A stretch of 64,000 nucleotides of DNA from Casuarius casuarius (Eukaryota > Chordata > Aves > Casuariiformes > Casuariidae): positions 5,127,723-5,191,722 of the forward strand of contig PTFA01000050.1 of assembly GCA_003342895.1 (NCBI GenBank), written 5' to 3'. The position numbers were made by a program, and so were the translations under genes. The notes below the pieces were generated by a model. The model saw only the letters and a program-made list of their open reading frames with translations, did not search any database and was not told the DNA's origin. Shown here one piece after another: positions 35,066 through 46,363 of this stretch. Numbering within the stretch: position 1 is the first letter of the stretch; each line of letters opens with the position of its first letter.

Positions 35066-36185
35066 GGCTCACCAGCCATGCCCCGCTTACAGCTTGCCGT
35101 TTCCACATGGCTGCAGCCTGCTTCAAATGCTGTCACATAATGCAGTACAGGAAATCGTTCTTTAAAATTCACCAAATTTCCCTTGAAAACGGTATTCTAT
35201 GTCACGTTGGCACACTGAAGTGCATGACCACTGGGAAGCCAGGGCAATACAGACATCAAATTTGATGGGGGGAGTGTGGGGGGGTATTTTAAAAAGAGAG
35301 AAAGAAATTGCATTTAAAAATCCTCAGCGCTCGCTGTTCCTTTTCCTCTCCTGGAGCAGTTGCTCCACAGGCGCCTTTCCCGAGCGCAGACCGGCTTAGC
35401 CAGCGCGCTTCGCTGCAGGTGCGGTGGTGGGAGCTGTAGCGTTTCTCAGAGCCCGCTTTGAAGCCTTGCTTTAATTCTGTGCCATGGGCATGGGGTGTGC
35501 TTGTGTCAGGAGCTGCTGCTGCTTCCAGTCCCTCCGGGGAACATACATACCTTTTCCAAAGGAAATGCAAACGAGAGAGTCGTGTGTGCAGACCTAGACT
35601 GTGAACGCGCGTGTTATGCGTGTGCAGGTACAGGCACGTGTGTGCATCAAGGAGCATCTTGCCATAGCCTTAGCTTTGAGTTTCTCTAATTTTAATATGT
35701 GCTGAGAGCTCTGAACGTGAGCTGAGGACAGTGCTGCACCGGGGAACGGTCTGGAAACTTCGTAGCACTGGTGTTTTCTGCGCGTGGGCTGTGCTAACGC
35801 GTAGACTTCTGAGTGTAGTGGCCACATCCTGCAACAGCGTGTAGTTTCCAAAATTGTATCTTACTATCAGAAATAATAATGATTGATTCTCAGTACAACA
35901 ATTACTTCAAATTGCACTTTTGCACAGTACATTTAGAGAAAGTTCATTTTGCAAGTAAATCCAGCTCAGAAGCTGATTATCTGAAACACAGGCAGCCTTG
36001 GATGACTCCTGCCCTCGGTGGCTGCACGTTGGTCTTTTGGCTGGCACGCTTCCGAGGCTGCAGCAGCATGGTCCCTTCCCAGCAGCTCGCCCAGCTCCGA
36101 AGCTGGGTTTTTCCAGGCAACCAGCAAACTAATGTAGGGAAATGACTGTTTTGTAAATAATTATTTCTTGGTCTTTTTGTTGCAG
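35066..36185. other. Non-coding; alternating CG/TG-rich piece near 35580-35650
   Basis: Positions 35580-35650 have alternating GTGTG and GCGCG words, mildly Z-DNA-like, and give a cysteine-containing plus frame of no known family. The rest is ordinary. G-runs at 35263-35283 (G6 and G7) are not enough for a classical quadruplex motif. Confidence 0.4.
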
Positions 36186-36845
36186 ACCGACTAACTATGC
36201 TACCTAATATCGCAGCGTACCCTTGATCAAACACCTGCATCCTACTCCTGCAGGAAGGTGGATATACTGGCCAGGTGGGGCCTTCTCGTTTTTAGCTCTT
36301 GCAGTCCTGTGTTTCTGCACTGGTATCAGACGCCTTGTCACCTTTGGTGGGGGGTATTGATTCAATTGGTGTCCTGAAGACGTTATGTAAACAGCCACAG
36401 AGCGACAGCAAGACACTGAATCTCGGGAAACGTGTAGGTGACAAACCAGAGGCCTGCAGATAACCCGGCAGGGCAGCGTGTCGGGAGGTACGTAATAGCC
36501 GAGCGCTGCTTGTAGGCGCTGTCTGTGAGACAGGTCTGTGACTGATAGCGGCTTTGGGAGAGCGCAAAGATTTTAGCCCATGGCACAAACACCATAATGG
36601 TCTTGTGAAGCGCAGTTCAGGGACATGAGAGTGCTGGAAACTCCTGTACAGACATTTAGTATCTACAAAGATCACAATTTAGCCGGGCGAAGGCTGCTGC
36701 ACTTTTTTGGAGTTACTCTGTATGTGATAACTTTTTGGCTGTATTCATTGTTCTGTGACACAGCTCAGTATTTACGGATAGAAGCTTCTTTGAGTGAAAT
36801 TTCTTTGGAATCATCAGAATAAACATGTCCATAAGACCAGGGGTC
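36186..36845 (+). other. Possible terminal non-coding exon (speculative)
   Basis: A very good acceptor (TTCTTGGTCTTTTTGTTGCAG, pyrimidine tract ending at 36185) is followed by sequence with stops in all three frames. An AATAAA polyadenylation word lies at 36818-36823. This is the arrangement of a last exon of a non-coding RNA, but one acceptor plus one AATAAA over 650 bases is not strong evidence. Confidence 0.15.
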
Positions 36846-37084
36846 CCTCGTCTTCAAATTCGGTGTTCAACACCACTGTGGAGTTGTGGCACTATCCCAC
36901 TCTGCTCTTTAGCAATGTGGGCTGGAATGGCTGTGCCCTCAGTTCCGATTTTTTTTGCATTATTTATCGTCACAGATAATGTCTGGAGGTCCTGCAGGCG
37001 ACATGCTGCCCTCAACCGTGTTTCTACTTTTGAATAGGAAATCCCCCAAATCCAGCCCAAAATGGAGTTCTGTCAGCAGGTCGA

Positions 37085-37500
37085 TCCGAGTTTGATCATA
37101 CGGTTAAGGGTGCCCCGTCATTTACGGAAAAGGTTTGAGATTGGTTTGTTTCCTGCACCTGGAAACCTTCCTTTCATTACGCAAATTATTTCTCTGAAAG
37201 CTGCTAAGAAGGATTGTGATCTATAATTAGAATAATACCCCACAGGATTACATGCACAAATGTAATTATATAATCATTCAGAACTAAATTGTGCTGTGAA
37301 ACTGCAGGCTTTTCCAAAGTGGTACTGGCATTTCTGGGGGTTGTTTTTAAGATTTCCCATTGTAAAGCCGTTGCCGCAGGTCAATTACAAAGATTTTCAA
37401 TTCAGCTGAGACCCCCGCCTTTCCCTATCAAAGCTCCGAGACTAATCAAGATTTTTGTTGTTGTTCAAATATCTGCTGTAATTCAGAACCAGTTAGTGCC
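37085..37500. promoter_or_regulatory. Candidate conserved non-coding element
   Basis: ATCTATAATTAGAATAATACC (around 37220) and TGTAATTATATAATC (near 37261) are homeodomain-rich. CAATTACAAAG (37382 on) is SOX-like and ATCAAAG at 37427-37433 is a TCF/LEF core, followed by ACTAATCAAG. There is little CpG here although the next 500 bases are CpG-dense. The 78-codon plus frame at 37289-37525 is unremarkable. Confidence 0.45.
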
Positions 37501-37995
37501 AGCGGCGCTCGATGCCGGTGTTTAACCCTCAGCATTTGAGATGAGACGCACAGGCGGTGCCCGCCGAAGCGTGCCTCTCGAAGGTCCGTGGAGGTCTGCC
37601 GCTCTCCGCAAGCTGCCCCGTGCTTCGGCAGGGCTGGCGCTCTGGTGTTTCGTTCAGACGCGGACGGGCAGCTGGTGAAATAGCTGGTCCTTCAGGGAGC
37701 CTGAATTGCCGCTCGGTGGCAGGCCTGCCGCCGGTCCGCCTGCGCCCGGGATGCTCTTAGGAGGCCGATGGACATCGGCAGTGAAACGGCGTGCGGGTTT
37801 CTCCCTGCCCAGCACCAGCCGGCTTGTGCTGCCTCCCTTAGGGAAATGCTGCGGTGTATTATCGCGTCGCGCAGCACGCAGCGGCACTGTGCACTTTGCA
37901 GCGGCACTCACGCCGGCGTGCCTTTCGGTTCGCGGTGGTGGGGAGGTGCTGAGTCCTCTCCGGACACCTGAACCTGCGCGAGTGGGTCGGCACGG
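37501..37995. promoter_or_regulatory. CpG island-like patch
   Basis: CpG-dense sequence runs from about 37500 to 37990, one of the longest such patches here, beginning and ending abruptly between two AT-rich motif-bearing blocks. Overlapping frames of 67-117 codons on both strands are compositional. If a transcript starts in this window, this is among the more plausible places, but no donor or exon is evident. Confidence 0.6.
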
Positions 37996-38039
37996 GGCAC
38001 AGAAGAGTGTCGATACAAAACGATTTCACAGTAAACTCA

Positions 38040-38530
38040 TTTCACGCTCTTCTGACTGAAATTATGAAACATAAAAATAGGAAATAGAGCAGTTTTAGTT
38101 GGTGCTTTTCTTCTTAAGGTTTGCAAAGCCCTTGTTGGTATTTTTACGCTGTTGACATGATACAAAGTCACATCATTTTTTACATCGGTTTCCTTGCTTA
38201 CAGTGCCCCGTGTCTTGCACACACAAAACAGTACTGGAAAGTTCGCTTAACCTCACACATTGTACTGAAATCCAGAAATAAAAAGCAGTACATTGCCCTG
38301 TTTTATTAGGAATTCATCTACTGTCCTTTTAGGTTGCAAAACTCTGATTAGTTAGCCAATGGGCGATAGCAAGGTAAACTAATGAGGAACTGCAATATTT
38401 GCAACCCGAAAAAGGCAAATATTTCACGGAGCTTTCCAATTATCTCTGGTAGGCTCGTACAGTTGTAATGAGCGCAAGGTAATCAGGATATCTCCGCCAG
38501 TGTATTAACAAGAGCCGCTTAAAATTCTCC
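38040..38530. promoter_or_regulatory. Candidate conserved element with NF-Y-type CCAAT box
   Basis: AGCCAATGG at 38354-38362 fits the NF-Y consensus on the plus strand. Around it lie CTGATTAGTT, AAACTAATGAGG, GCAATATTTGC (imperfect palindrome near 38391-38401) and GTAATCAGGATAT. The block is unique, AT-rich and gene-free. Its place right beside the CpG patch suggests a coordinated regulatory unit; that is inference. Confidence 0.45.
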
Positions 38531-39830
38531 AGGCTTCCTGCGGCGAACTGACGGATGGACCGAACTGGATAAATGAAGAGGTTGTGCAGTTGCTACTTCA
38601 AGGACTTCAAGGAGTGCCATGTTCTTCCCACTGCTGGTTTTCTCTCTGCCTGTGGTATTTTTTGTTGATGTGTTTATTGAGTACAAACCAAAGAGACAGT
38701 AATTTTGGAATGGCAAACGTGCCTGAGCAGCAGTGTAATCTGGCCGCTAGCAGACTGCGGAATCGTTCTCCTCCAGGACAGCATCTCCTAGCAAGGAGTC
38801 GCTTGTGTTGAGGTGCCGGTTCACATCTCAAGCAGTACAACTGGGGGAAAAACAGGGTGTCAGAAGAACCACAGCAGTTAAATGACCGACCTGCAAACAC
38901 CAGCAATTAATGTCTGGGGTTTTACAGTACCATCCCACATCGAGTAGCACAGCAGGACCTCGGGAAGCCGGAGAGTATGGCGTGGTGGCCTCCCGCCTGG
39001 AAAGGCAGCATCCTCGGGTGTAGCCCCACGTGTGGAGGAGCCCGCAGGCCTGGGGACGTGACCTGGAGCTGCAGAAACAGCAAGCACAAGCGTGCAGACT
39101 GCTAGGAAGAGCTACAGCTATTCTACCTTATAGTTTACTTTAACGACTAGAGGACTAAAAGCTGAAGAAGAATACAAATGAAGACAAGTTTTTTTCTGAT
39201 CAGCAACAGTAGATTTATTTATTCAAGGTTTTTTAAAGCAAGGACAGGAGAAATTGCTATTAAAATGGATTTTGCCGATAGGGTTGGAACGTACGCAGGT
39301 TTGTTAACGTCCAACAGAAACTTGGAAAGGAAGTAGGGTTTGAGAACGGTCTCCACTCCAAAAGTCTGTGCCGTAATGAAATCCATTTGCAAGCCGATGT
39401 TTATAGGAAAAAAATACCAGTCATTTAAAAAATGTAAACTGACAGCCAGTATCCTTTTGTATTCCCTGCTCTGCAGCTGTGCTGAGTTCAAACGTGCACT
39501 TTCGGATGCTCAGGAGGTTGGTACGGAGATAGGTCCTTCCCCGCATAGTACCTCTTGGCCTTGAAGTTACAACACGTGGTTGTGCCTGGGTACAGCCCAT
39601 ATTACACACTTTTGTAGCGTGGATCAGTGCAGTATTTTTATAGTCACGCTGACACCCTCAGCTGAACCGTGAGTTCGATGTAGAAACAGAACAGTGACAG
39701 TCTGTTTTTGCTGCAGGAGAACCCAAACTGCACAGCTGAGTTTTTAACTAGCTGCTTTGTCTTGCTTGTAACGAGCACAGAGGTGGCCTGAAACAACTGC
39801 CTTGAACCAGGAGACGCACCTGAAACGTCA
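38531..39830. other. Non-coding, no feature recognised
   Basis: Mixed composition. Frames such as 38607-38906 (99 codons, minus) and 39219-39491 (90 codons, minus) are not recognisable. No repeats are visible. Confidence 0.4.
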
Positions 39831-39834
39831 TCCC

Positions 39835-40175
39835 TGCGCCGCAGGTACGTGGCAGCTGGTGTGAAGGCAGCGCTGGCATGTCGGCTCGCAGCGGCAGGCG
39901 CCCACGCGGCGAAGCGGGCCCTCGTCCGGGCTGTCGCCACGCACCTGGCAGAGTCGGGAGGTGGTGGCTGGCCCCTGGGCCGTGTCCAAGCCTTTAGTAA
40001 AGCGATGCGAGCAAGGTTGTTTTTGCCGTTATCGATGAGGGATAGTTTTGTTGTCCCAGACGTGCAGGATAGGAGTGCCTGGTGGCGGTTTGCGCGGGGG
40101 CTCTCGCGGCGCGCTCGCGCGGAAGGAGCTGCGTTGCCTGGTTCACGGGTGGGGCCAGAGGTAAACGTCGTGCCC
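39835..40175. promoter_or_regulatory. Bipartite CpG-dense patch
   Basis: CpG peaks at 39840-39960 and 40080-40165, with an AT-richer gap between. The plus frame 39849-40205 (118 codons) is open through both; its alanine- and arginine-rich product follows composition. There is no strong donor at its end. Confidence 0.5.
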
Positions 40176-40204
40176 GCGTATAAAACCTCAGCTGCGATCT
40201 TGTG

Positions 40205-40560
40205 ATACCTTCCCTCGTGGTTTATGATGGCATTAGGCTCTCTACAGGTTTATTATGTGCAGCTGGATGTACATTAGTCCATTTATTAGTCATCACAAGG
40301 TTGTTGACATTATTTCCACAGTGCTTTTACATTAAGAGCTTACTGAAAAGATAGATTTATGTTAGGGTACCAAAGTAATTTCCTCATATCAAGACAGCTT
40401 AGAAATACAGGGACCTAAGCTGTTGCTGTAATGAATTTTCTGCCTCTCACAGGGATATTTATCCAATCTGTTCTGTAAACAGAAATTAGTTCAGACTTGT
40501 GCAAATGCTTTAATTACGCCTAACTGGATTAATGGCTGAACTCGGATGAAATGGTGTTTC
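40205..40560. promoter_or_regulatory. Candidate conserved non-coding element
   Basis: Words include TTATTAGTCATC (near 40284), GTAATGAATTTTC (near 40427), GCAAATGCTTTAATTACGCC (near 40501, octamer-like plus homeodomain core) and CTGGATTAATGG. It is unique and flanked on both sides by CpG-dense patches. No coding frame is supported. Confidence 0.42.
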
Positions 40561-40629
40561 TTCAGACAAAACAGTTTTACCAGGTCATCAGAGCACATTT
40601 TAAATTCAGCCCGGTGACTCTGGACAACG

Positions 40630-40770
40630 ATGGCCTGTGCTGCGTCGGCCGGGCTGTTGGCGAGGGAAAGCCGCCCGTCGGTGCCCGGGGGGGACGCGAG
40701 GGTGCGGGACGCCACGCGGCTCGCAGGGACCTCGCTGCAAACGCAGGCACCTCGGTTTAGAGTTCATGCA
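40630..40770. promoter_or_regulatory. CpG-dense patch containing a G-quadruplex motif
   Basis: CpG-rich sequence with a G-rich plus strand. At 40687-40708 a G7 run, a 6-base loop, GGG, a 3-base loop and GGG can be parsed as four G3 tracts with loops of 1, 6 and 3. This meets the usual quadruplex pattern. Function is unknown. Confidence 0.55.
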
Positions 40771-42625
40771 CACAGCTCCTCTCTCCAAGCCCGCTCCTTT
40801 GCCCAGAAGTTACTCCTTGGAAATGGATCCCAATTGTGGGAGTTTTAGAGGCTCCTTTTTCCCAAGCGGGTGAATTATTGGCTCCAAAGCCTTTATGCTG
40901 AATATTTACTAGCTGATTTCTGTGCTTTCCGCAGATAGGGAAAATGTCAGCACTGTCACCCCTGTTATTTCGACACGCTCTCAGATTTACTATGCAAATG
41001 ATGACGCCCAGCTTTCCTTTCTCCTTCTCCATCTCTAGTAACATATGCCACCACAGGTCACCCTCTCCTTTTCCAGCCATTTAGAGGTAATAGCTTGGCC
41101 TCCACTCTTAATTGCCACTGTCTGAATCAGAAATAACGGCGAGCTAAGGAATTGCCCTGCTCTGCTGGCGTTCCTGAAACCAGGCTGCCTCCTAAACTGC
41201 AACCTGAAGGTCTTCGTGACATTTTTCAGCAGTGTCCCTGAAATTTATTCTAATTAACTCTTTCTGATAAAAACGTGTCTGCTGTAAATATTATATGCTG
41301 TAAGTACAATTCAGGCATACAAAACTGGATAGAAGTTGTACGGCAGAGGACTGACAAAATGTGCACATACTCTGTGCAGACCTACTTCGTATTACATCTG
41401 AGTCTTTTTCTGTACGGTGATTTCTGTTCTTCCATCTGTGCTTCTCTAACTTTTAGGATCAGCTGTGGAAAAACAGTCTGTAGAGAGAGAGACGTTTTAG
41501 CCAGTTTTGCAGCTGAGGCTTCCTCAGGCATAGCCCTTAAGGCTGTCCCAGGTTGATTTATTATGTGCTTGCCTTCTGGGACTTGGGCGCTAACATCAAG
41601 AATAGCCCGTGGGATCGGGAGTGTCTACAGGCAGCAGCTCCGGCGAGGAGAGGCAGCACGGCATTGCCCCGGGCCCCTGCTGCGTTTTAAGCAGCGGTGG
41701 CTGCCTGGACTGACCCTGGGGTTTGGGCTCGGGTTCAGCCCTCCCTGAAGTCGGGGCTCGAGCCCAGAGCAGGACCCCGAGTTTCATCGCAGTTGTGCTA
41801 AATTTGCTAGATGACTTCTGTGCACAGGTTTCAACTAATATGTCCGGGAGCGATGAGGAAATTCATCTACTCTCCTAACTGCTTGGGGGAAAAACCTTCA
41901 AAACCTCCCAGTCTGTCCTTGAGATGAAAACCTGTTCCTATATGCCAGCGATAAAGTTTAAAAAATCTATAGCAACAGCATTTATTTCAAGCTGTTCTTT
42001 TTTCTCTGCTGCTTGTGCTCGTGTTTGTAGCATATGTCCCTGCATGCAGCGCGTGAGCAGCTCTGTTCAGAGAGGACGTGCGCTTTTGGTACCTCCACAT
42101 CCCCACTTCTGTACAAAGATGAGTGTTAACTTGGACCACTAAAAAAGAACTTGAACTTTTATTTTTCTCGTTATTGTTAAGATACGGTTGCTATGTGGAC
42201 AGCTGCGAGCTCTATTCTGTTTAAGGTTTTAAATAGTTCTGTGCACAAAACAGAAGAATATGAGGGTTGTCAGATCCCGCCCGAAAAGAAATTGGGGAGG
42301 ATCGAGTGGTGACATGGCATGAAATACCTCACCTCCCCTTGCAGATGATGCAGGGCTACACCGAACCCGTAAATTCAGCGTGTATCAATTCAGTGTAATC
42401 TAGCATTCACTGCAAGCTGGCCCTGAGCCTCCTTTGATTTAAAATATTTGCCATTTGCACTGATTCACCTCAGCAGAGGGAGTCTTCCCCAGCTTTTTAA
42501 TATTAACAGGGAGTGCAAATGCCATCGCCATTTATCATTTAGACTTTGCTGAGTGCGTTACATTGCAGATCTTGGTGTTCGTTCTTCACAAAGGGGGAGG
42601 AAGACTATTGCGTTGAAGGCTTCCC
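40771..42625. other. Non-coding, no feature recognised
   Basis: Ordinary sequence. A moderately GC-rich piece lies at 41630-41780. Frames of 60-107 codons on both strands have no family resemblance. AT-rich words (TTAATATTAAC near 42496) are sparse. Confidence 0.4.
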
Positions 42626-42629
42626 TGGC

Positions 42630-42775
42630 GGTACGGAGGCTCCCGCGGTGGCACGGTGCAGGGCGGGACCCAGCCGGACCCTCAGCTGGGCCGAGGCAGG
42701 TCCGGGGCGCCCCGTCCTCCCAGCCCCAGTGCCGGCTTCGGGTCCTTGGGAGCCACCGTGAGGTTTTCCCCAGCG
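42630..42775. promoter_or_regulatory. Short CpG-dense patch
   Basis: CpG and GC rise between 42632 and 42755 and fall back before 42790. It lies about 220 bases from the end of a fossil CR1 element. Overlapping frames on both strands (about 100 codons on minus) are compositional. Confidence 0.5.
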
Positions 42776-42993
42776 ATAGGGATGTGATGGCAGGACACCC
42801 GCTCGTGCTCCTCGCTGATGATCCTGTGCTGTGAACGGAAATGAGCATTAATTGACCCAATGTGGCCAAGCCAGAGAGCGTATCAGCGCCCTGCTGCCCT
42901 TTGTGGGCTACTTTCTGTTCCTTCCTCTCACGGTTTTTCTTTAGTCTTGAGATTCTGGATTTCTGCAGCAGAAATCACGACAAGCTTCCTGGA

Positions 42994-43400
42994 GTTTAAG
43001 GCCAGAAGGCACTTGGAGATGTCTTTCCTGATCTCCTGCACATCACAGATGAATATATTTCTGCTGTGACCCCTGCAGAGAGACCAGTGGTTTGCTGAAA
43101 TGTGCATCTTCCAGAAAGGGACTCGCTCCTGAACCCAAGGTTGTCAGGAAATGGCATGCTGCCACGCTGACTATCAGACGCTGCAGAGGTGATGCTGCTA
43201 CATCGCTTGATAGCTTGCTCATTCATTTAATCTCCCCCAGCGTTTAAAAGGTCAGGCCTGGTTTCTGACTGGACTGTGTCTGGCTTCAGCTCCCACGTTT
43301 TGGTTCCTTTCAATGTCTGTCTGCATTCCATTAACAATCCTGTTAGCGTATGGTGCTTTTTCACTTCAAAGGTGACGGGATAATTGAGCTCTGGGATTGC
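42994..43400 (-). mobile_element. Fossil CR1-type LINE, 3' end fragment
   Basis: Read on the plus strand, TTTAAGGCCAGAAGGCAC (42995-43012), TGATCTCCTGCACATCACAG (43029-43048) and GTCTGGCTTCAGCTCCCA (43277-43294) follow the order of the antisense 3' end of sauropsid CR1 elements (GGCCAGAAGGGACC, GACCTCCTGCATAACACAGG, GTCTAGCTTCAACTTCCA). The element therefore lies on the minus strand with its 3' terminus near 42994. The reading frame has decayed and divergence is high, so it is inactive and old. The far end is uncertain. Confidence 0.7.
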
Positions 43401-45355
43401 ACCTAACACCAAACCTCAGCCCGTGGTTTCGTTACAGGGAAGAACTGGATCTCACTTTGTGTTACAGATTTTTATTTTCTTTGGGGTGCAGCAGCGGCTC
43501 AGCCCAGCGCAGAGGGAGGCTGCAGCTCTCTGTGCTGGCTGAGGCCTCTGCGGACGCTGCATTAGCAGGAATTTCTTGGTTCCCCAGTTTTGGCAGAGAG
43601 GTCTCTCTGGGAGAAGCAGACCCAGTACTGAGTCACAACTCCTAGCTGTCATCCTCGATATAACCAGTAGAGAGGAGGGTCCTGTTCTCTTTTCTTTTAT
43701 GTCAACAGAAATAGGAGTAGTTTGACCCAAGCCAAAGGGATTGTATTGTACTGACTGGTCAAAATAGAGAACTAATTTTTCTGTCTTTTTGTTAAACCTT
43801 CTGAAGAAGACCCTGTGCATTTGGTTTTTTTAAGTTCTGTATTTTATTAAAAACCATTGTCACTTCAGCAAATACTGTTCTGAAAACTGCAGTCTTTGAG
43901 ATAAGCCTAACATTTAGGTTTTGCATTTGAATACCTAGTGCAGGCTTGGTCCGTGGCCTTAATTTCCAGTTAATTTTCTGGAAAGTTTTAAAGACGCAAT
44001 TTGATGTTTGGAAGTTATCTGCATTGCTTCTTGTCGTGGAATTGGTGATGGGAGAAGGCTCACAAGTCAGAACTCTCTTCAGACAGGTAGAAGGACACTT
44101 CTCAATGCTTGTTATTTATGTTTAGAAAGTGTAATCACTTGTGTTATTACCATAAGACAAATAGCAGTAAGCCCTTGCCAGTTTTTAATGAACTACTGAA
44201 AACTACATCAAAAAATGGTGTCAGTGAGAAAAAATTCCACAAAGCAATCACTGATGTCCATTTTTACAGAGATAGCATCAGAAAGACATAAATATCAGTT
44301 TTCATGGCAAAATTGTAATTTGTTGGTGAATCAATTTTATGCATCGAAAGAGTGTTTGGGGATTTTGCTCACATGCATGTTTATTTATGAAATGGAAAAC
44401 AGGCAAAAATTTTGAGTAGTCCCACTGGTATAGCCCAGAACTGAAATGTGAAAGATATAATAGAAAAGCCAGTGACTCTGCTAATAGCAAAGCAAGGTCT
44501 CTGAAGGTGAGCATGATTGGTGGGGAAGGCCAGTGCTGTTGTGATCGGGGAAGAAAAATTCCTCTGCTTTGCTTCTTTCCCAAAGTTCAGACAAGTTTTT
44601 CGCTTGGTTTTAAACTTGTGCTTCCCATAACCTGATGGTGGTCGCGACCTGGAGTAGCAGCGCAGAAACAAGCCGTGAGCCCGGCAGAGCCGAGCTTTCG
44701 GGGCAGAAGGAGCAGCTTCAGCCTGTGACTTCCCGACACCAAGGGGAAGCTGCCAGATGTAGCGTCTCTCGGCTGGCTCTCACTGAGCTGTCCTGCCCGA
44801 GGCAGAGGGGTAGCCCCGGTACCTCTCAGACACAAAACAGGTACTTCTCCTAACGGGTAACGTGATGACTGAACGAATCTGCTGACCCAGAGCAACCTGC
44901 ATCTCAGCAGCAAATCGACGCACGCCCAGAGCGCTGCGTTCCTCCCACCCGCCTGGTCCCGTGCGTTTGGCTGAGACCCTTCGGTCATAGGTATTTCAAT
45001 TTCCAGCAAGCCGGTGCGCTCTTGCACCCTTCAGCTTTGTCCCTAGTATTGTGTCTATGCTTATTTGTCTCTCTGGCAGCGTTTAATGCCTGTTCTCATC
45101 TTAGTTTTCGTCCACCTCTCTTTCTGCTGGGACCCCAACCAGCCTGCCCTGCCTCTTCTCCAAAGCGGCACGAGCGCATTAGCGCGTTAAGGCTGGGTGG
45201 AAGGGCGCTCCTGTTTCCCCGAGCGGAGGCGGAGGTGGCAGCATCTCTCTTCCCAATCCTACCACCTCCTCCTGCTCCTCCTGTAAAAAGTGGGGACGGG
45301 GGGTGAGCTGGCCAGGAACAGTGGCGTGCAGGCCATCAGCGCAGTCACGATTTAA
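43401..45355. other. Non-coding; moderate CpG near 44640-44990 and 45165-45240
   Basis: Two pieces of somewhat raised CpG are separated by ordinary sequence. AT-rich sequence at 43830-44460 has no clear motif cluster. The 146-codon minus frame (44587-45027) and 122-codon minus frame (43452-43820) are not recognisable. Confidence 0.4.
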
Positions 45356-45359
45356 CACT

Positions 45360-45700
45360 ATCATTCAGCAGATGTAAGCCAGTAAAGCTTTCAGCAAAGC
45401 TGTAAGGCTTAACCTAAAGCACTCTGAAACAAGATAAAAGCTTAAGCATTTCCTCATCTCACATTCGCACCTGAAGATATGTGTGTACTGACCTTTCATA
45501 TTGCTAGAAGCGGTGTGTAGTGAAAATCCCTCTGTAATTTAGCGCTACAAGGAGTTCAGTCTGACTCATCGTTGCAAGAACATTTTGTCTGCCACACAGG
45601 GTCTGGAGTGGCTAAATGTATTATTTGTCTATAAATAAAAACACCTAATGAAAATTGTGTTCGAGTTGGGGAAAGCGGGCGTGCTTGTTCTGCATGATTA
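45360..45700. promoter_or_regulatory. Candidate conserved element with MEF2-type site
   Basis: CTATAAATAA at 45629-45638 fits the MEF2 consensus YTAWWWWTAR. CACCTG (near 45469) is an E-box, and ACACCTAATG follows at 45641-45650. The sequence is unique and gene-free. MEF2 plus E-box would suit muscle or neural enhancers, but this is inference from short words. Confidence 0.4.
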
Positions 45701-46272
45701 TTTTGTCCACAAAATACAAAAACTGGGGAACTGTGAAGCTTCTTTCTATTATCTAGGTCTCCTTCCCGCTAGCTCCTGTTGTTACCCCACTCAGTGACGT
45801 GAGGAGGAGATATCCTTGCTATCCCAAGGATATTTCCCACTGGTTATTTCAGTTTTGTGTGCAGCTCCGGAGGGGACCTAAGCTCGCTTTGTTGGGGCTG
45901 TCGGCAGACGTCAGGCTGTCGTTCCACTGTAGCATCCCAGCTGCCACAAAGGTGCCCATCTCTCTTTTGCCAAGGTTATAGCTGTATCTCTGTCCTGAGA
46001 GCAGATCACCATCTTCCACAAAGCATGGTGTTTCACAAAATTAGGGTTTTCAAATAAAACTTGAACAGGTTTGCCCTTATCCTGGCTGAGCACTATATTT
46101 TATGGCTTATTGGACTACTCTACGTCTTGGTCAAAGCAGGTCTAGCAAAGCAGCCTGAAATTCTTTTAAATATTTTCAAGTGTCCTGATGACGTGTATCT
46201 TCATGCAGTTACTGAAGTTCAGGCTCACTGAGAGACAGAAGAGCTCTTTGAAATCAGTCAGCATCCTTTCAG
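45701..46272. other. Non-coding, nothing distinctive
   Basis: Mixed composition with frames under 70 codons on both strands. No repeat or element-like cluster is seen. Confidence 0.4.
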
Positions 46273-46363
46273 AGGGGGCTGAAGTGGCCGACTTGCTCGT
46301 GTCCTCGTTGTTGGGGTATAGACATTGGCCCGGTGGTGCTATCTTCTGTAACTGTCACTCGCG
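46273..46363 (+). other. Exon-like segment with strong donor (speculative)
   Basis: The left edge is ATCCTTTCAG (46263-46272) and the right edge is CTCGCG before GTAAGTATG (46364 on), matching the donor consensus at every intronic base. The 91 bases are open in two of three frames. I recognise neither peptide. The acceptor tract is short. It could be a non-coding exon, a coding exon of an unknown gene, or chance. Confidence 0.17.

Noticed and set aside
35263..35283. G6 and G7 runs as a G-quadruplex
   Set aside because: The G6 run cannot be split into two G3 tracts with a loop, so the four-tract pattern fails.
46266..46283. CTCF-like word around CAGAGGGGGCTG
   Set aside because: The GGGGGC core is present but the conserved CCA-type left half is missing.
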